64,000 nt of DNA from Dipteronia dyeriana (GCA_032871835.1 CM065301.1:34790405-34854404); one strand, 5' to 3'; numbered from the stretch's first letter, positions 1-12,178 are shown. Translations and numbers: made by a program. Notes: generated from the letters alone by a model not told the origin.

Positions 1-209
1 AAAGATCCCCAATCCATACGAACTTGCATGAATCACTTGATATATTCTACCGGACCACTTTAGGGGTCCATCTAGAATTGTATTAAGACATGTGGACTTG
101 TTTCTTTTAGTAAGAATGGGTCATGTGGACTTTTTATAAAAGTCTAATGGATTTAATAAAATAGGAAAAATAATATTTGGCCCATGTATAAGGTGTTGGG
201 CGGCAAGGC

Positions 210-220
210 TATATAAAATA
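210..220 (+). promoter_or_regulatory. TATA box of copia LTR C3
   Basis: TATATAAAATA directly follows the conserved GCGGCAAGGC. The same block occurs in the other C-family LTRs at 7530-7540 and 25238-25248 (minus), 60711-60718 (TATAAAAG) and 62646-62652. Conservation in all copies suggests it is the LTR promoter; the transcription start is not determined. Confidence 0.6.
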
Positions 221-1196
221 GCTTATTATATTGTTTTTTGTTTTATTATTTAATTAAATGGAAAATAATTAATTTTGTAATTAATTAATTATTTAATTAA
301 AAGTCAATATATTTTTCCTAATAGGAGAAGGTCTCCTAATATTATACTGTTGTTGGGAGTATAATTAATATTAAAGACTATATTTGATAAGTAGATAAAT
401 GAAATGAATTATTTGTCTTGTCAAATTAGGAAGTCTTTAATATGGTCACAAGCACACTATTTGAGTTGGATAAGGAGTCTTGGTGCAGCAAAGAATTCTT
501 TTTGGAAAAGGATTCTTGGTCACTAAGTAAATCCACCTATGGATAGGATTCTTGCCCACCAAGTTAATCATCTTTCAGAAAAGATTTAAAATACTAAATA
601 TTACTCTTGTTGAATTTCGAACAACCATAGTATTTCTAAAAAGGAAATTCGGCCAAGCTATAACTAATAAGAGTAGAATTCGGCCAATGTTTTTTTCTTA
701 GAGAAAATTTAGGCCAAAGGGGAATTTTGAGTGGAGAGAATCCGGGTCTTACTCTAGATAAATTCTTCCAACTCTAAATATTCGTGTGTGAAAAATTTGG
801 AAAAAAGGGAAAGGAATAAAACCGTTTTGTTTCCAGTAGAGCACTAGTAGCCTTTACATCAAAAGGTTTTGTGTACAACATCGAATCTAGGTTCACACGA
901 GTTTCAATCAAATTGATTGATAATTCACAAGTGACCTTACGTTCTTTTTTTTTCTCTTGAAGGATTATTGTGACTAACAAATAAAATATTTTGTTTGTTT
1001 CCGTCCTCAGGTATACCATTAAAAGAAAGGGAGCTCGCACTCCTAGGAGATTCACGTTAGTGATTGGATTGGAAGATCTTGCGGATTCAAATTCGATGCT
1101 AGTTCAGTCATCACGAGAAAAAGGTACGATACTTTTAATATTCATCAATTAATCTAGGGTTAAGGATCTTTCTATTAAAAGGAAATTTTTTTAAAA

Positions 1197-1201
1197 TATT
1201 T
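1197..1201. repeat. Left target-site duplication of G1 (TATTT)
   Basis: TATTT immediately precedes the 5' LTR of G1 and is repeated exactly at 29653-29657 after its 3' LTR. Both copies lie in the C3 LTR, which continues on either side. Confidence 0.9.
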
Positions 1202-2340
1202 TGTTAATAGCCAAATAGGACTAGGGCCCAAAGGGAAATTATCCACTCTCCTAGCCCGAGCCCAAGCCCAAGCCCAAGCCCAAGCCCGAGATTACCCACC
1301 ATGGAACCACGAATCCTGAAAGGTCCTCGAGCTTTTGAAGCATCCAAAATGGAGCCCGACAAGATAGAATCGGGCTCCTTATACCAAGGTAGGAATTAAG
1401 GGAAAACCCGACACGTGACTATCCAGGCTCTCCGTGGTCGAAACTTCCCTAGAAGCCGACCACCCTCACCATATGTAAACGGGACCTATAAGACATCGAG
1501 TCCATGCTATGGCCTCGCTCCACTTAGTCAAAGGAAGATTCGAACCTATTTGGGTTGGTAGGAGGAAGCCAGCCAAAGGTCTATTACCACCGAAAAACGC
1601 CCGTAGGGCTATCCCAAGCTTCAATAGACTTGGAAAGGTCAAACCAAGCTCCTAATACCAAGACCAGAGTAAGAATCTATCTCGCTCTACGAGACAATGA
1701 ACATCATATGTGACGACCTCCATGAGGAATCTCGCCATGAAGGCACATGAGGTCATATCTACACTCCAACTAACATTGAAACACTGCGTACGTGTTAGGC
1801 AAGTGATTAAGTCCAAAGAGGAAACAAACTTATCTCCACATTGGATATTCCTGAATCCGTTATTAATTCGAAGTTAATGACTTTCAAATAAAATATCTCA
1901 CCCGATAAGGAGGGAATGGATTCAGAGAATCATGGTGGGAGATTCACAAGTTTGACCTATTCAGACCGTGTATAAATATGCCCAACAGGAATGAGGAAAA
2001 GAGAGAGCGACAAAAAAAGGATACTATGAGAGAGATCCTACTCTGGCCTAAATTTTATCGTCAGAACACGGCCGTCGTTATTTTCTACTTCTCGATAGGC
2101 ATGAGGTTGCCACCCTACTGTACCCAGTGAGATTGAGAATATTTGAAAGATCTTTGTAAAACACATGTGATTTATAATAAATCATTTTATTTCCCTCTTC
2201 ACTGTATTTATATTCCTACAACTACCTTTGCTCGAACGATCTAGGTACCAAAGTTACAAAACCTCGCCCACTATCTCTGTGGTAGTAATCTTGAGGGTGT
2301 TAACTAGAATTTATCATCTTGAGCAAATTTTCCGTTAACA
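1202..2340 (+). repeat. 5' LTR of G1
   Basis: 1139 bp, TG...CA bounded. It is homologous to 28487-29652 and, inverted, to 42583-43772 and 53072-54272. A run of CCCAAG/CCCGAG hexamers near 1250-1290 is expanded relative to the 3' LTR. Confidence 0.92.
1971..1978 (+). promoter_or_regulatory. TATA box of G1 5' LTR
   Basis: TATAAATA. The same position is kept in the other gypsy LTRs: 29280-29289 (plus), 42969-42977 and 53477-53484 (minus). Confidence 0.6.
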
Positions 2341-2345
2341 CTTTC

Positions 2346-2363
2346 TTGCACCGTCAGTAGGGA
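2346..2363 (+). other. Primer-binding site of G1
   Basis: TTGCACCGTCAGTAGGGA begins five bases after the 5' LTR and is a decayed form of the GGCGCCGTC-like primer site usual in plant Tat/gypsy elements. G3 has TTAGGCACCGTCTGTGGG and G2 TTTGGCGCAGTCTCTAGG at the same place. Confidence 0.75.
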
Positions 2364-2565
2364 ACCTACACCATCATTTTTACATTTACAAGTTTGTTGT
2401 TTTATAGTGATTATGAGGCTTTGATCCTCTCAAATACAACCTGAGACCTCGGGACATTAGTCTGCCCTTTCAAGCAAGAAAGAGCAGAAGAAAGGAAAGA
2501 AATCGAAGCACCATAAGCCAGCCTCATATTAGCCAGATATGGCGAGGGCCCTAATCCCATAGGCA

Positions 2566-4230
2566 ATGAACCGAGCTATGATTAACCAGAATTCTGCGAC
2601 TATCGTGGAAAATGTCTACCTCCGTCTAGCTATTGAAGGAATTGCTCCTCAATTGGTAGATATTGGCACCAAAGAAGAGACGAGTAGACCCGTTGCCAGG
2701 CAGCCTGCCTTCGATCGGCTGGTCTCCATTTCACCGATCCATGTTTACAACAAGACAGGACATACAACTTCCATCAAGGACAGGCTAGGGCCCAGGCCCC
2801 CAATCCTAGATAGGATGACCTACTATCAGCCTAGGAAGGTCAAGTCAATAGTCGATGCCCCGTCAAGGGCACCTCGTAGCCCTTCTTTCACCAGCGACTT
2901 CTAGAAGAGAACCTTGAGTTGAGACTGGTGGCAACTGGAGCCCGCCTCTGAAGAGGATAAAGTTGAAGTATCTAACTCATTGGGGGGATCTGACAATGAT
3001 AGCTCCAAGGTCGATTCCAATAGGCACCTAAATAAGCATCTGAGGGACCAGTTGGCTAAAATACAGAATGAGATTCAAGAGTTAAAACGAGGGAAATGTA
3101 AAGAGGTCAAAAGGTCCCCCTTGAGCAAGATGAATGCTCCCTTTACTGAAAGGATTCGGGAGGTGAAACTTCCACCAAAATTTAAGATGCCCTAAGATAA
3201 GTTTTCTAGCACGAAGGACCCTTTGAGCCATTTAGAGAGTTTCATCCAATAGATAGAGGTCCAGAACACAACCCGAGCGGCCATGTACCGGATGTTCCCT
3301 ACCATTCTACAGATTATGCCAAGACCAAGTTCAGAAAGCTACCCGCTAGTAGTGTGGACTCCTTCACAATGTTGTCAACTGATTTCTGCTCACAATTTCA
3401 GAGTGTCGAACCCCGATCTAAGGATCCTATCCATCTACAGTATGTGATCCAGGAGAGAGGGGAAGCCCTCCGAGCTTACGTGGAAAGGTTCCATAAGGAA
3501 GTTATCTAGATGGTAGTTTTCATAAGGAAAGAGACCCTGGCCAAATTATATAGAAACGTATGGACAGGAAAGCTGTTCTGATCATTCACCAAGCATGTTC
3601 TAGAAACCTATCTAGAAGCATACGATCGGACTCTAGAGCAGATAACGATTGAGGAACAATTGAAAGTCTAGTTGGAACATGATGACATGAGAGGTGCAAA
3701 ACGCCAGAAGATTGAGGCCCCTAAGCCGACACTAGTTCAGAAGATTCAGAACCAACCTTCTAACAGGTCGACATACTATCCTCCCTCATTTCAACCTCAA
3801 TGGGATCGGTTTCCAGCAAGGAGAACTTCTTCCCGGGTTTCCTCTCCTCCAAAGGGGAAGCTCCCGCAACCCAGGATGAGAAAGGGTTTAGCCATTATAC
3901 CCACTGAATGCTTTCTAGGAAACAATCTACCTCACCATCCGAGATAAAGGCTTAGTGAAGAAGCCGGCACCAATGAAAGCACCAGCCGATGCTAGAAACT
4001 GATACAAGTACTGCGACTTCCACGAAGACATCAGGCATAACACATCTCAGGGTTACAACCTATGCAACAATATAGAGACTCTTACAAGGAGAGGTTTCTT
4101 GGTAGAGTTCTTACAACAAGTCAGGGACAACATCCAGATAGGGAAAGAGGTGCAAGCAGAAATCCGAGATAATGAGGAGAAGCAAAGAGGTAAGCAGAAG
4201 GATTTGATACAGTAAATCCAAGTCATCCAT
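2566..4230 (+). pseudogene. gag: G1 gag, broken
   Basis: Capsid gene of the gypsy element, which would package the element RNA. It begins at an ATG at 2566 (a 112-codon stretch), hits stops, and continues in shifted frames. Positions 2980-3195 give a charged helical segment ending in EVKLPPKFKMP. Positions 3200-3660 contain the Retrotrans_gag core (DPLSHLESFIQ, NTTRAAMYRMFP, QERGEALRAYVERF). Around 3996-4080 lies a degenerate C-terminal CCHC-like motif (KYCDFHEDIRHN). The same blocks occur on the minus strand in G2 (34690-35300) and G3 (51700-52860). At least four in-frame stops are visible, so no full-length gag can be made. Confidence 0.85.
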
Positions 4231-4237
4231 ACTATCT

Positions 4238-4660
4238 GTGGAGGTTCCACCTTGGCTGGATCCTCCAACAAAGCCCGGAGAAACAACCAAAGGAAAATTT
4301 CCCACATGGAGGAAGGTCAAAGCATTTTCAGGCAAGAACAGAACAATGTTATCACGTTTCAGTCAGCACAGATTATTTTCTCCAAGGCGGATGTCTACGC
4401 CACTGTTAAGCCCTACGACGATCCTTTAGTGGTGACAATACAGATCGCCAACTGTATAGTCCATCGTGTGCTGATCGATTCTAGCAGTAGCGTAGATGTC
4501 CTCTTCAAAGATACCTTGGAGAAACTTAACCTGAAGCAGTGGTGCTATAATAGTTGCACGAGTTCTCTATATGGTTTCACATATGACTCTGTCATGCTTG
4601 TGGGATCGAAGATACTTCCCATGATCGCAGGCTACATTCCCTTAGATATCAATAAGTTTA
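4238..4660 (+). pseudogene. G1 aspartic protease fragment
   Basis: An open stretch of 152 codons (4252-4710) reads through the spacer and a retropepsin-like domain. VHRVLIDSSSSVDVLF is the active-site region; the usual D-T/S-G-S is here D-S-S-S, so the glycine essential to retropepsins is lost. Downstream KILPMIAG corresponds to the flap and core region. The frame ends in a run of A at 4661, where the element jumps to 3' untranslated sequence. Everything after the protease (reverse transcriptase, RNase H, integrase) is deleted. Confidence 0.8.
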
Positions 4661-4809
4661 TTAAAAAAAAAATAATATCAGCTAATGTACTCCATTTCAG
4701 CCATCAATAAAGTGTGTTATTTTCTCTCCATCTTCAGTTGCATTATGTTTTCCCCACGAATGAGACTCGCCATGATCGCCTTAAGACCAGGGACTGGTTG
4801 GGGAAGCCC
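4661..4809 (+). other. Deletion scar of G1 pol and start of 3' untranslated zone
   Basis: After the A run, the sequence TAATGTACTCCATTTCAGCC onward is homologous to the reverse strand of G2 around 30140 and below, which lies 3' of integrase. About 3 kb of pol present in G2 and G3 is therefore missing here. Confidence 0.75.
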
Positions 4810-5135
4810 CATCACTATCCCTGATGCCTCGTCCAGGCACCACCCCCTGCTAAGAAAGGTCTGGGTATAAGAGCATAGTTGCCATCAAGATCTCGAGACT
4901 AGGACAGCTAGATAGATTTCCTGATGCCTTGGTCTTGTGACCTCTTCATGAAGGGTCTGAGTATAAGAGCATAGTTGCCATCCAGATCTCATAATACCCT
5001 GGTCTGGATCAGTTCTACCAAGAGGATTGATATAGTATGTCGACAATGATCGCCTCGAGACCTGCAATGCTAAATAGTTTCCCTGATGCCTCGACCGAGC
5101 TATCAAACCTGCAAAGGTCCCTGGCTTGGCAAGGT
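4810..5135 (+). repeat. Tandem array in the G1 3' zone, about 100-bp units
   Basis: About three units. Each has CCTGATGCCT, then GGTCTGGGTATAAGAGCATA, then GTTGCCATCCAGATCTC. The first two are well kept; the third is diverged and contains an unrelated insertion near 5020. The same unit, inverted, forms arrays in G2 (29709-30010) and G3 (46590-47190). Confidence 0.8.
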
Positions 5136-5829
5136 TTCCTACCTAAGTACCAATGTCAAAACTATTACCTATTACTAATCCTCTATATGTATATAATTTC
5201 TCACTTTGAGAGGTGCAAGCTAGACTGAAATCATTTATGGAGACTACTTACTGGAGTCATCGAGGTACAAGTTTTTGATGAGGGCTGAGAGCTCGAACAA
5301 GCTGTCTACTTTCATACTTAAACAAATTTAAGATCTCTTTATTTTAACCAAATTAAATTACGTCAAGTTATTTTGGAGGTCGCATCTAGGTCAAGGTCAG
5401 GAATGAAGTAAGGAGATATCGGCCAAGTCAAAGTTTGTTGAAGCAAGTGTGATAGAAATCAAAGCAGATTTTTATTAAGAAAGAAGGAGCCTAACCCCTA
5501 GTTCCGGGCTACATAAAAAAATTACTAAAGTTTGCATGAGTAAAGCGAGGTGCCCACCCATATTTCTTGGTAATCAAATAAGGTTATGGATAAACGATAT
5601 CAAGCTCCTGCATCCTACTGAATCCCACTAGTTGCTCCTCCTCCATGATGGCCTTCACCCTCTGTTTTTCCTTCCGGTGGTTGCTCATCCTGGTTGGCCA
5701 CCTCTGCTACCCTTTCCTCCAGAGGTTCCTTAATTGCCTGCTACTCAGCTGGGTCCTCTTCCAAAACCTTAAATGGGAAGGTCGTGTCAAGATTGGTAGC
5801 TATCGTCTCCTTCCTGCTTTGTTTAGCCT
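5136..5829 (+). other. G1 3' untranslated zone, no gene
   Basis: Noncoding sequence between the tandem array and the end of the antisense ORF. Frames on either strand are short and stop-ridden. The plus-strand 99-codon frame at 5645-5944 is a shadow of the antisense ORF. G3 holds a diverged counterpart at 46036-46590. Confidence 0.5.
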
Positions 5830-6496
5830 CCAACTATATTCTAAGGGTTTCTTCATAGCGGCCCTGGACCTCTACCTGGGCTTCTGGATGACCTCCCTCG
5901 ACTTGTGGGGACAGAACACCAATGGAGGATTCCCTGAGACCTGAGACAGGTAAGATAAGATGAGGTAAAGGAGGATCTGCCACGACAGGTTGCTTCCCGA
6001 TTCCAGCTAGGTCAGAAGGAACTGCTCTATTTCTGTTAGGACGAGACATCTCTATAACACTGGTCATAATCTCCTCTCTATCCCAGCCAGTGATAGTGGA
6101 TAGGCAGAAGGGAAGAGGGAGAGCTTCTGTAACTTGGAAGGAGGCATAAAAATACCCATCGCTGAAGGAAGCATCCACCTCAGTCTATAACTAGGTCACC
6201 TAAGCATGTAAACCTTGATCTTCGACATCCAACATTTTGGCTTCTGATTTTCAGGAATCCCCTCGCTTAGCCTGACATTCAGATCATAAGGTTTCTTGGT
6301 CATGGGACCACTTCAGCCTCTCATAGTCGCAATGTAGTGTGGCCAGCTCAGTCTCCATTCCCTATTGACTGGAGGTTATCTTTTGAACCAGGGCTTGAGC
6401 TCATGCAAGTAACCTTATGGCTTTCTCCGCTTCGGCCTCAGCTTTTGTAATTCGGCCACTGAGGGAGGCTACCATAGCAACATTGAATTTTAAAGA
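5830..6496 (-). pseudogene. G1 antisense ORF, C-terminal part
   Basis: Runs opposite to gag and protease. The minus strand gives a helical stretch (LHCDYERLKWSHD, KSEAKMLDVED) followed by an open 114-codon piece at 5834-6178 with STITGWDREEIMTSVIEMS. The G3 counterpart on the plus strand has the matching AKILDVENQSLYAQVAKLQ and AIDGWDKDEIITKVKEMS. Stops interrupt the N-terminal side. The gene continues beyond the C1 insertion at 26484-28109. Tat-lineage gypsy elements are known to carry such antisense ORFs; their function is unknown. Confidence 0.7.
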
Positions 6497-6501
6497 CCTA
6501 C
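6497..6501. repeat. Target-site duplication of C1, left (CCTAC)
   Basis: CCTAC before the 3' end of C1 pairs with ACTAC at 26484-26488; four of five bases match. The flanks rejoin a sequence that is continuous in G3, which supports the boundary. Confidence 0.75.
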
Positions 6502-8773
6502 TTAAGGAAAATCACGCAGTGGAAGCGTGAAAATTTAGTAATTAGGGTTTCGGTTTAAATAAAAATTTTCCCTTCATAATAACAAGAACCTTAACCCTAG
6601 ATTAACTTATGTATATAAAAAGAGTCGTACCTTTTTCTTGTGATGATTAAATTAGCTCCAAATTGAATCTGTAAGATCTTCCAATCCAATCACGAACGTG
6701 AATCACCTAAAAGTGTGAGCTCCCTTTCTTTAAATTGTATACCTGGGGATGGAAACAAACAAAATCTTTCTCTTTGATAGTCACAATAATCCTTCAAGAA
6801 TAAAACAAAGAACGTTAGGTCACTTGTGAATTATCAATCAATTTGGTTGAAGATCGAGTGAACCTTGATACGATGTTGTACATAAAACCTTTTAATGTAA
6901 AGGCTACTAATGTACTATCAAAAACTAAACGTTCTTTCTTTCTTTTCTTCTTTGCCGAATCTCACACTGTTTATTAGAGTTGATCGAATTTTGTCTAGAG
7001 TAAAAACAATTTTTCTCCTAAAATTCTTATGGTGGCCGAATTCTCTCCAAGTAGAATTACTAGGTTGGCCGAATTCTCTCTCTCTAAAACGATATAGGAT
7101 TGGCTAAAATTCTTTCTTTCAATTTCATATGGCTGGCCGAAATTTAGAGAGATATAGGATCACAAATCCTTTCCTAAGAAGGATTTACTTGGTGGGTAAG
7201 AATCCTATCCTTAGGTGGATTTACTTGGTGACCAAGAATACTTTTCCAAAAAGTATTCTTTCCTACACCAAAATTCCTAATCCAACTCAATAGTGTATTT
7301 GTAACCAAATTAAAGATTTCCGAATTTGACTAGATAAATAATTTCTTTAATTTATCTACTTATCAAATATAGACTTTAATATTAATTATACTATCAATAA
7401 TAGTATAATATTAGGAGACCATCTCCTACTAAGAAAAAGATTTTGACTTTTAATTAAATAATTAATTAATTACCAAATTAATTAATTTCTATTTAAATAA
7501 ATAATAAAATAAAAAACAATAAATTCAGCTATTTTATATAGCCTTGCCGCCCAACACATATACATGGGCCAATATATTATTTTTCTTATTTTATTTAATC
7601 CACTGGACCTTAATAAAAAGTCCACATGTGAACTAGACCTATTCTTACAAAAAGAAACAAGTCCACATGTCTTAATACAATTCTAGATGGACCTCCGTAA
7701 ATTGGTCCGGTAGAATATATCAAGTGATCCATGCAAGTTTGTTTGGATTGGAGATCCTGGGGGGCTATCTAAATTTAAGCTTCAATAGACACAACACAAT
7801 CACAATCAATAAATGATTCATTTAGGCCCGTTCTATTAATGTTAGTTCATTCCACTAAAGAACTAAAATTGAACTCTTAAATAAACATAGAATAAGTTAA
7901 TATTCCTCATTCATATCCTAGACAATCTTAATGGAGAATGTACATCCTCGTGAAGAATACCAGTAATCGCCAAGAGCTCATAGATCGCCTATAGCTCTTC
8001 AGGTTACCATATTTACTCATATGACCACATTTTGAACTTGGATATTTTAACTTGTCAAGAAGTCATGTTTCAATAGACACTATTGAAAACTTAACGTTAA
8101 GATTTAATATCCAATACCTAAAAATATCCGTATGATGGTATTCTACTCACATTTAATCAATGGAGCCACGATGTCTATATCTATAAATGAAGTCCTATAT
8201 CGATTAACAAACGAATACCACAAAACTATCGAGGATAGACTATGCTATACAATCGTACTCATTGATAGCTCATATGATAACACTTGCAACCATAAGTCTA
8301 TCATTTATCTCAAGATTGAGATAGACTCTCCGATTGTCTTCAAGTTAAAACTTTTATCCATTGACGGTTCTAGATAAAGTATTTCACTGTGATCCTATTT
8401 AATGCACCCAGTACAATAGATTCTTTTGCCTAAAGACACCACACTTTGATGATTTTAGACTCATCAAAACACATTTGATCTCACTCAAAAGCTAGCAAAG
8501 TAATCTACAACTTTGACAAGATAAAGGCTTCCAACCTTTATCTTAAGTTGTGAATCTTATTCAAGACTAACTAAAGAATTGTGTCTACCTTATACGTATC
8601 CAGATGTATGAACAATTCTTCTTTTCTTATAGTCTTTTGACCTTATTATTATATACTTTTAACAATTATAATAATTAAACTATAAATGCTATATGATTTG
8701 TTAAACTAGAAATCACTTTATTAATATGAAAAGATTGTCAAATACATCTATTATATCATGCATAATCCCAACA
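6502..8773 (-). repeat. 3' LTR of C1
   Basis: 2272 bp. On the minus strand it starts TGTTGGGATTATGC at 8773 and ends GATTTTCCTTAA at 6502, where the family terminal CA has lost its C. TATA box at 7530-7540 (minus). Small frames inside, such as 6910-7107 and 8132-8377, are not genes. Confidence 0.92.
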
Positions 8774-8793
8774 ATCTGATACTTGCTCTATAG
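8774..8793 (-). other. Eroded polypurine tract of C1
   Basis: On the minus strand AGCAAGTATCAGAT abuts the 3' LTR where a purine run is expected. Copia tracts commonly resemble the purine-rich one kept in X1 (AAAGGGGGAGAT), so this one looks decayed. Confidence 0.4.
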
Positions 8794-8846
8794 AAAATGT
8801 GTCATATCTCTCATCCCTATATTCTCAGATGCCCATCAAAACTCTT

Positions 8847-10500
8847 TTATGGAAGAGCCTTTGTAAAGGGATCTGCTAGATTTTCTGCTGACTCGATCTT
8901 GGTAATCATCACGTCACCCTTATGCATAATTTCCCTTAGAATATTGTACTTTCTGTCAATGTGTTTCTCTCTCTTATGACTTCTTGGTTCTCTCAAATTA
9001 GCCACTGCTTCACTATTGTCACAATAGATAGTGATCTGCTTATTCGCATCAGGAACCACTTCCAAGTCAATCAAGAATTGTCGGAGCCAGACAACCTTTT
9101 TAGCAGCCTCGCATGCGGCAACATACTTGGCTTCCATGGTGGAATCAACAATACAAGATTGCTTGATACTCCTCCATATGACTGCCCCTCCTCTAATAGT
9201 AAACACAAATCCTGATGTTGATCTCCTGGAGTCAAAATCTGATTAAAAATCAAAATCTATATACCCAACGAGAATTAAATCCCTTCTAGAGTATACAAGC
9301 ATATAATCTCTCGTTCTCCTGAGATACTTGAAAATATGCTTGACTGTCGTCTAGTGATCAGGACTAGGTTTCGATTAAAACCTGCTAACTATGTCCATAT
9401 CAAAACAAATATCTGGTATAGTGCGGAGCATTGCATACATGAGACTTCTTACTACCGAGGCATATGGAACCCTACTTATGAATTGCTCTTCATGTTCATT
9501 CTTAGGAACTTGTTCCTTAGAAAGTTTGATTTCATGACTTAAAGGTAACATACCTTTCATGGAATCTTGCATGGAAAACCTAGACAAGATTTTATCTGTG
9601 TATAACGCTTGGGATAATGTAATCAATCTATTCTTTCTATCCCTTATGACTTGGATACCAAGAATATAACTTGCTTCTTCTAAGTCCTTCATATCAAATT
9701 GTTTTGCTAACCATTCTTTTACTGATGTCAATACACCTACATCATTTCCGATGTGTAGTATATCATCTACGTAAAGAACTAGGAAAACCAACTTGTCACC
9801 TTTAATCCTTTTGTATACATAAGGTTCATCAAGGTTTTGAATAAATCCAAAAAAATTCACAGCTTGACCGAACCTTATGTTCCAGGATCTGGATGCTTGC
9901 TTCAATCCATATATAGATCTCTACAACTTGCATACTTTTTCCTCTTTGCCTTTTTCAATGAATCCTTCTGGTTGCATCATATAGATACTTTCGTCAAGAC
10001 TTCCATTAAGGAAAGCTATCTTGACATCCATTTGCCAAATCTCTAGGTGCAATAGATAAGAGTATCCTAATGGATTTAAGCATGACCACAAGAGAGAAGG
10101 TTTCTTCATAATCGATACCTTCCTTCTGTGTATAACCTTTAGCTACCAATCTAGCTTTAAAGGTTTCCATCTTTCAATCCATTTCTCTTTTCCTCTTGTA
10201 TACCCACTTGCACCCAATGGGTTTTATCCCTTTAGGTAAGTCTATAAGACACCAGACTTTGTTTTTGAACATAGATTTAATTTTGGATTGCATTGCCTCT
10301 TGCCAATGGTGGCAATCAACATCTTCCATTGCTTCTTTGTAAGTATATGGATCATCATCGTCTGGAAGATTCTTTACAGATTCTCCTAGACGGATGTACC
10401 TCTTGGTTTGTCTACTAACCCTCCCACTACAACTAGGTATGGTAGATTGTTGATCTTGTGTTGGTACTGAACTTACAATTGGGCTTGGTAGTAAAACCTC
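8847..10500 (-). pseudogene. pol: C1 reverse transcriptase and RNase H, broken
   Basis: Copia polymerase region, which would copy element RNA into DNA. Positions 9921-10109 give the N-terminal RT block ([21 protein letters not shown]). Positions 9375-9905 open with MKQASRSWN and carry the catalytic YVDD in LFLVLYVDDILHIGND, then the thumb. Positions 8847-9206 encode RNase H (STMEAKYVAACEAAKKVVWL, IYCDNSEAVANL, KHIDRKYNILRE, LADPFTKALP). The frame changes between these blocks, and stops occur near 9906 and 9240, so no continuous protein exists. Block order and the YVDD form mark Ty1/copia. Confidence 0.92.
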
Positions 10501-11400
10501 TTACGGAATTGGCGGAATTGTATCTCCTGAAAGCTCATTCAGGACAATTCTATTTTTAGAAAAAAAATTATTCATATAGTCCTCTTCCAGAAATTTAGCA
10601 CTTGTCAAAACAAATACTTTAAGATTTGAAGGACTATATAAATAATATCCTTTTGTTCCTTTGGATACCCTACAAATATGCATGTTTCTGAACGGGACTC
10701 CATCTTTTCTGTCTTTCCATTTAAAATGTGAGCAGGACATCCAAATATCCTTAAGTGTTGTAAACTAGGCTTTCGCTCGGTCCATAACTCATGAGGTGGT
10801 TTAGGAACCGACTTAGATAGTACATCGTTTAGAATGTACATAACGGTTTGTAAAGCATATCTCCAAAAAGAATTAGGGAGCGTTGAATAACTCATCCTAG
10901 ACTTAACCATGTCCAAAAGAGTTCTATTTCTCATTTCTGTCACCCCATTTTGTTGAGGTGTACCTGGTGCAGAAAACTGAGAAATTATCCCATTATCAAT
11001 TATATATTGCTGAAACTCACCGGATAGATATTCTCCACCGCGATCAGACCTTAAGATTTTTATGCGTTTCTCAAGCTGATTTTCTACTTCAGCTTTTAAA
11101 TGCTTTGAACATGTCAAAAGCATCTGACATATGTCTCATTAGATTAATATAGCCAAAATCTTGAGTGATCATCTGTGAAAGTGATGAAGTACTCATATCT
11201 ACCTCTAGCTTGAATGCTTATAGGTCCACACATATCAGTGTGTGTCAATCTCAAACATTCAATGGCTCTTGTGCCTTTGGTCGTAAACGACCTTTTGGTC
11301 GTTTTATCTTCCAAACAAGATTCACAAGTTGGTAGATCATCAACCTTTAAGTCACTTAGAGGTCCATCACTAACCAAACTTTTAATCCTATTAAGGTTAA
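10501..11400 (-). pseudogene. pol: C1 integrase, frameshifted
   Basis: Copia integrase, which joins element DNA to the chromosome. The pre-integrase zinc region lies at 11260-11400 (LWHLRLGHINLNRIKSL, then CESC). The catalytic core starts with the first Asp in LTHTDMCGP. The second Asp lies in LRSDRGGEY and the Glu in [14 protein letters not shown], both within 10605-11123, so the DDE triad can still be recognised. Two small frameshifts between 11100 and 11150 separate the first Asp block from the rest. Plant copia-specific blocks follow ([19 protein letters not shown]). Confidence 0.9.
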
Positions 11401-12178
11401 TATGACCTAAGCGTAAATGCCATAGGTAAGTTTCATCTTTTGATAAATTTACTCTTTTATGATTAGGTTTCGTTGATTCTGTGTCTAACAAGTGAGAGAT
11501 ACTTCCATGCAAATAGAATAAACCGTTTTCCAATGTACCTTTGCAAATAATTTTGTCATTATTACTAATAGTAAAAGCTTTACTAAAAGTAACCGAATAA
11601 CCAAATTTATTTAAACAAGAAACTGAAATTAAATTCCTCTTGAATTGAGGTACATAATAAATGTCTATTAAATCTAAATGCCTATAAGAATCTAAACTAA
11701 TTCTAATATCTCCCACTGAACTAGCAGACACCAACGCTCCATTACGTATGCGCAAGTTGGACTTGTTCCCATTAAGCCTTCTCCTTATGTTGAACCCCTG
11801 AAAGGAAAAACTAACATTATTTGTGGCTACGGAGTCTATGATCCAAGAATCCATAGAATCCACCAAAAAACATGTTTCAAGATAATTAATATAACCTTCT
11901 TCCTTCTTGTCCTGAGACTTTGGGCAATTTCTTTTCCAATGTCCTTTTTCACCACAAAGAAAACACTTCCCTTTGATCTTGGTTACTTTATTTGTCTCCT
12001 TCTTGATGTTTCCTAGTTGCTTTTTCTTCTGTTGTTTCTTGACCTTCTTACTGGTTTTAACAATAGCAACTTTATCTATTGTATGAATCTCTTCACCCTT
12101 GCCTTTCATAAGGATTTTCTCGGCGCTTTGAACATCTTGCATCAGGCTTTGCAAGGTGTGTTCCTTATTATTCAAGGT
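11401..12178 (-). pseudogene. gag-pol: C1 gag C-terminus and protease, in one frame with integrase N-terminus
   Basis: One open frame of 349 codons covers 11144-12193. Its first few codons come from the X1 LTR; true C1 sequence starts at 12178. It holds the zinc knuckle CFLCGEKGHWKRNC (residues 77-90) behind a Lys-rich stretch, then the protease active-site region WIIDSVATNN (residues 117-126), then GAG-pre-integrase. The copia protease usually has D-S-G; here the Gly is Val (residue 122), which would be expected to abolish activity. Upstream gag lies across X1 at 22704-23125. Confidence 0.9.
12174..12178. repeat. Target-site duplication of X1 (AAGGT / AAGGC)
   Basis: AAGGT at 12174-12178 and AAGGC at 22699-22703 flank X1, four of five identical. 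Reading gag across X1 restores a normal copia gag succession (FDQFK, then TLNNKEHTLQSLMQ). Confidence 0.85.

Larger units (their letters stand above)
1..1201 (+). mobile_element. Copia-type LTR C3, left part, cut by window edge and by G1
   Basis: This stretch matches, base for base in long runs, the LTRs at 6502-8773 and 24279-26483 (reverse strand), 59468-61753 and 62256-63672. Its first kilobase lies outside the window. It is interrupted after base 1201 by gypsy element G1, and the last 51 bases of the LTR resume at 29658-29708, ending in CTCTACA. No primer-binding site follows 29708; instead the tandem repeats of G2 follow. C3 is therefore a solo LTR or a 3' LTR inserted into G2. The reading frame at 774-1055 lies wholly inside the LTR and is not a gene. 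Confidence 0.9.

Noticed and set aside
5645..5944. 99-codon plus-strand frame with hydrophobic stretches
   Set aside because: It is the complement of the conserved antisense ORF tail of G1; no homologous frame in G3.
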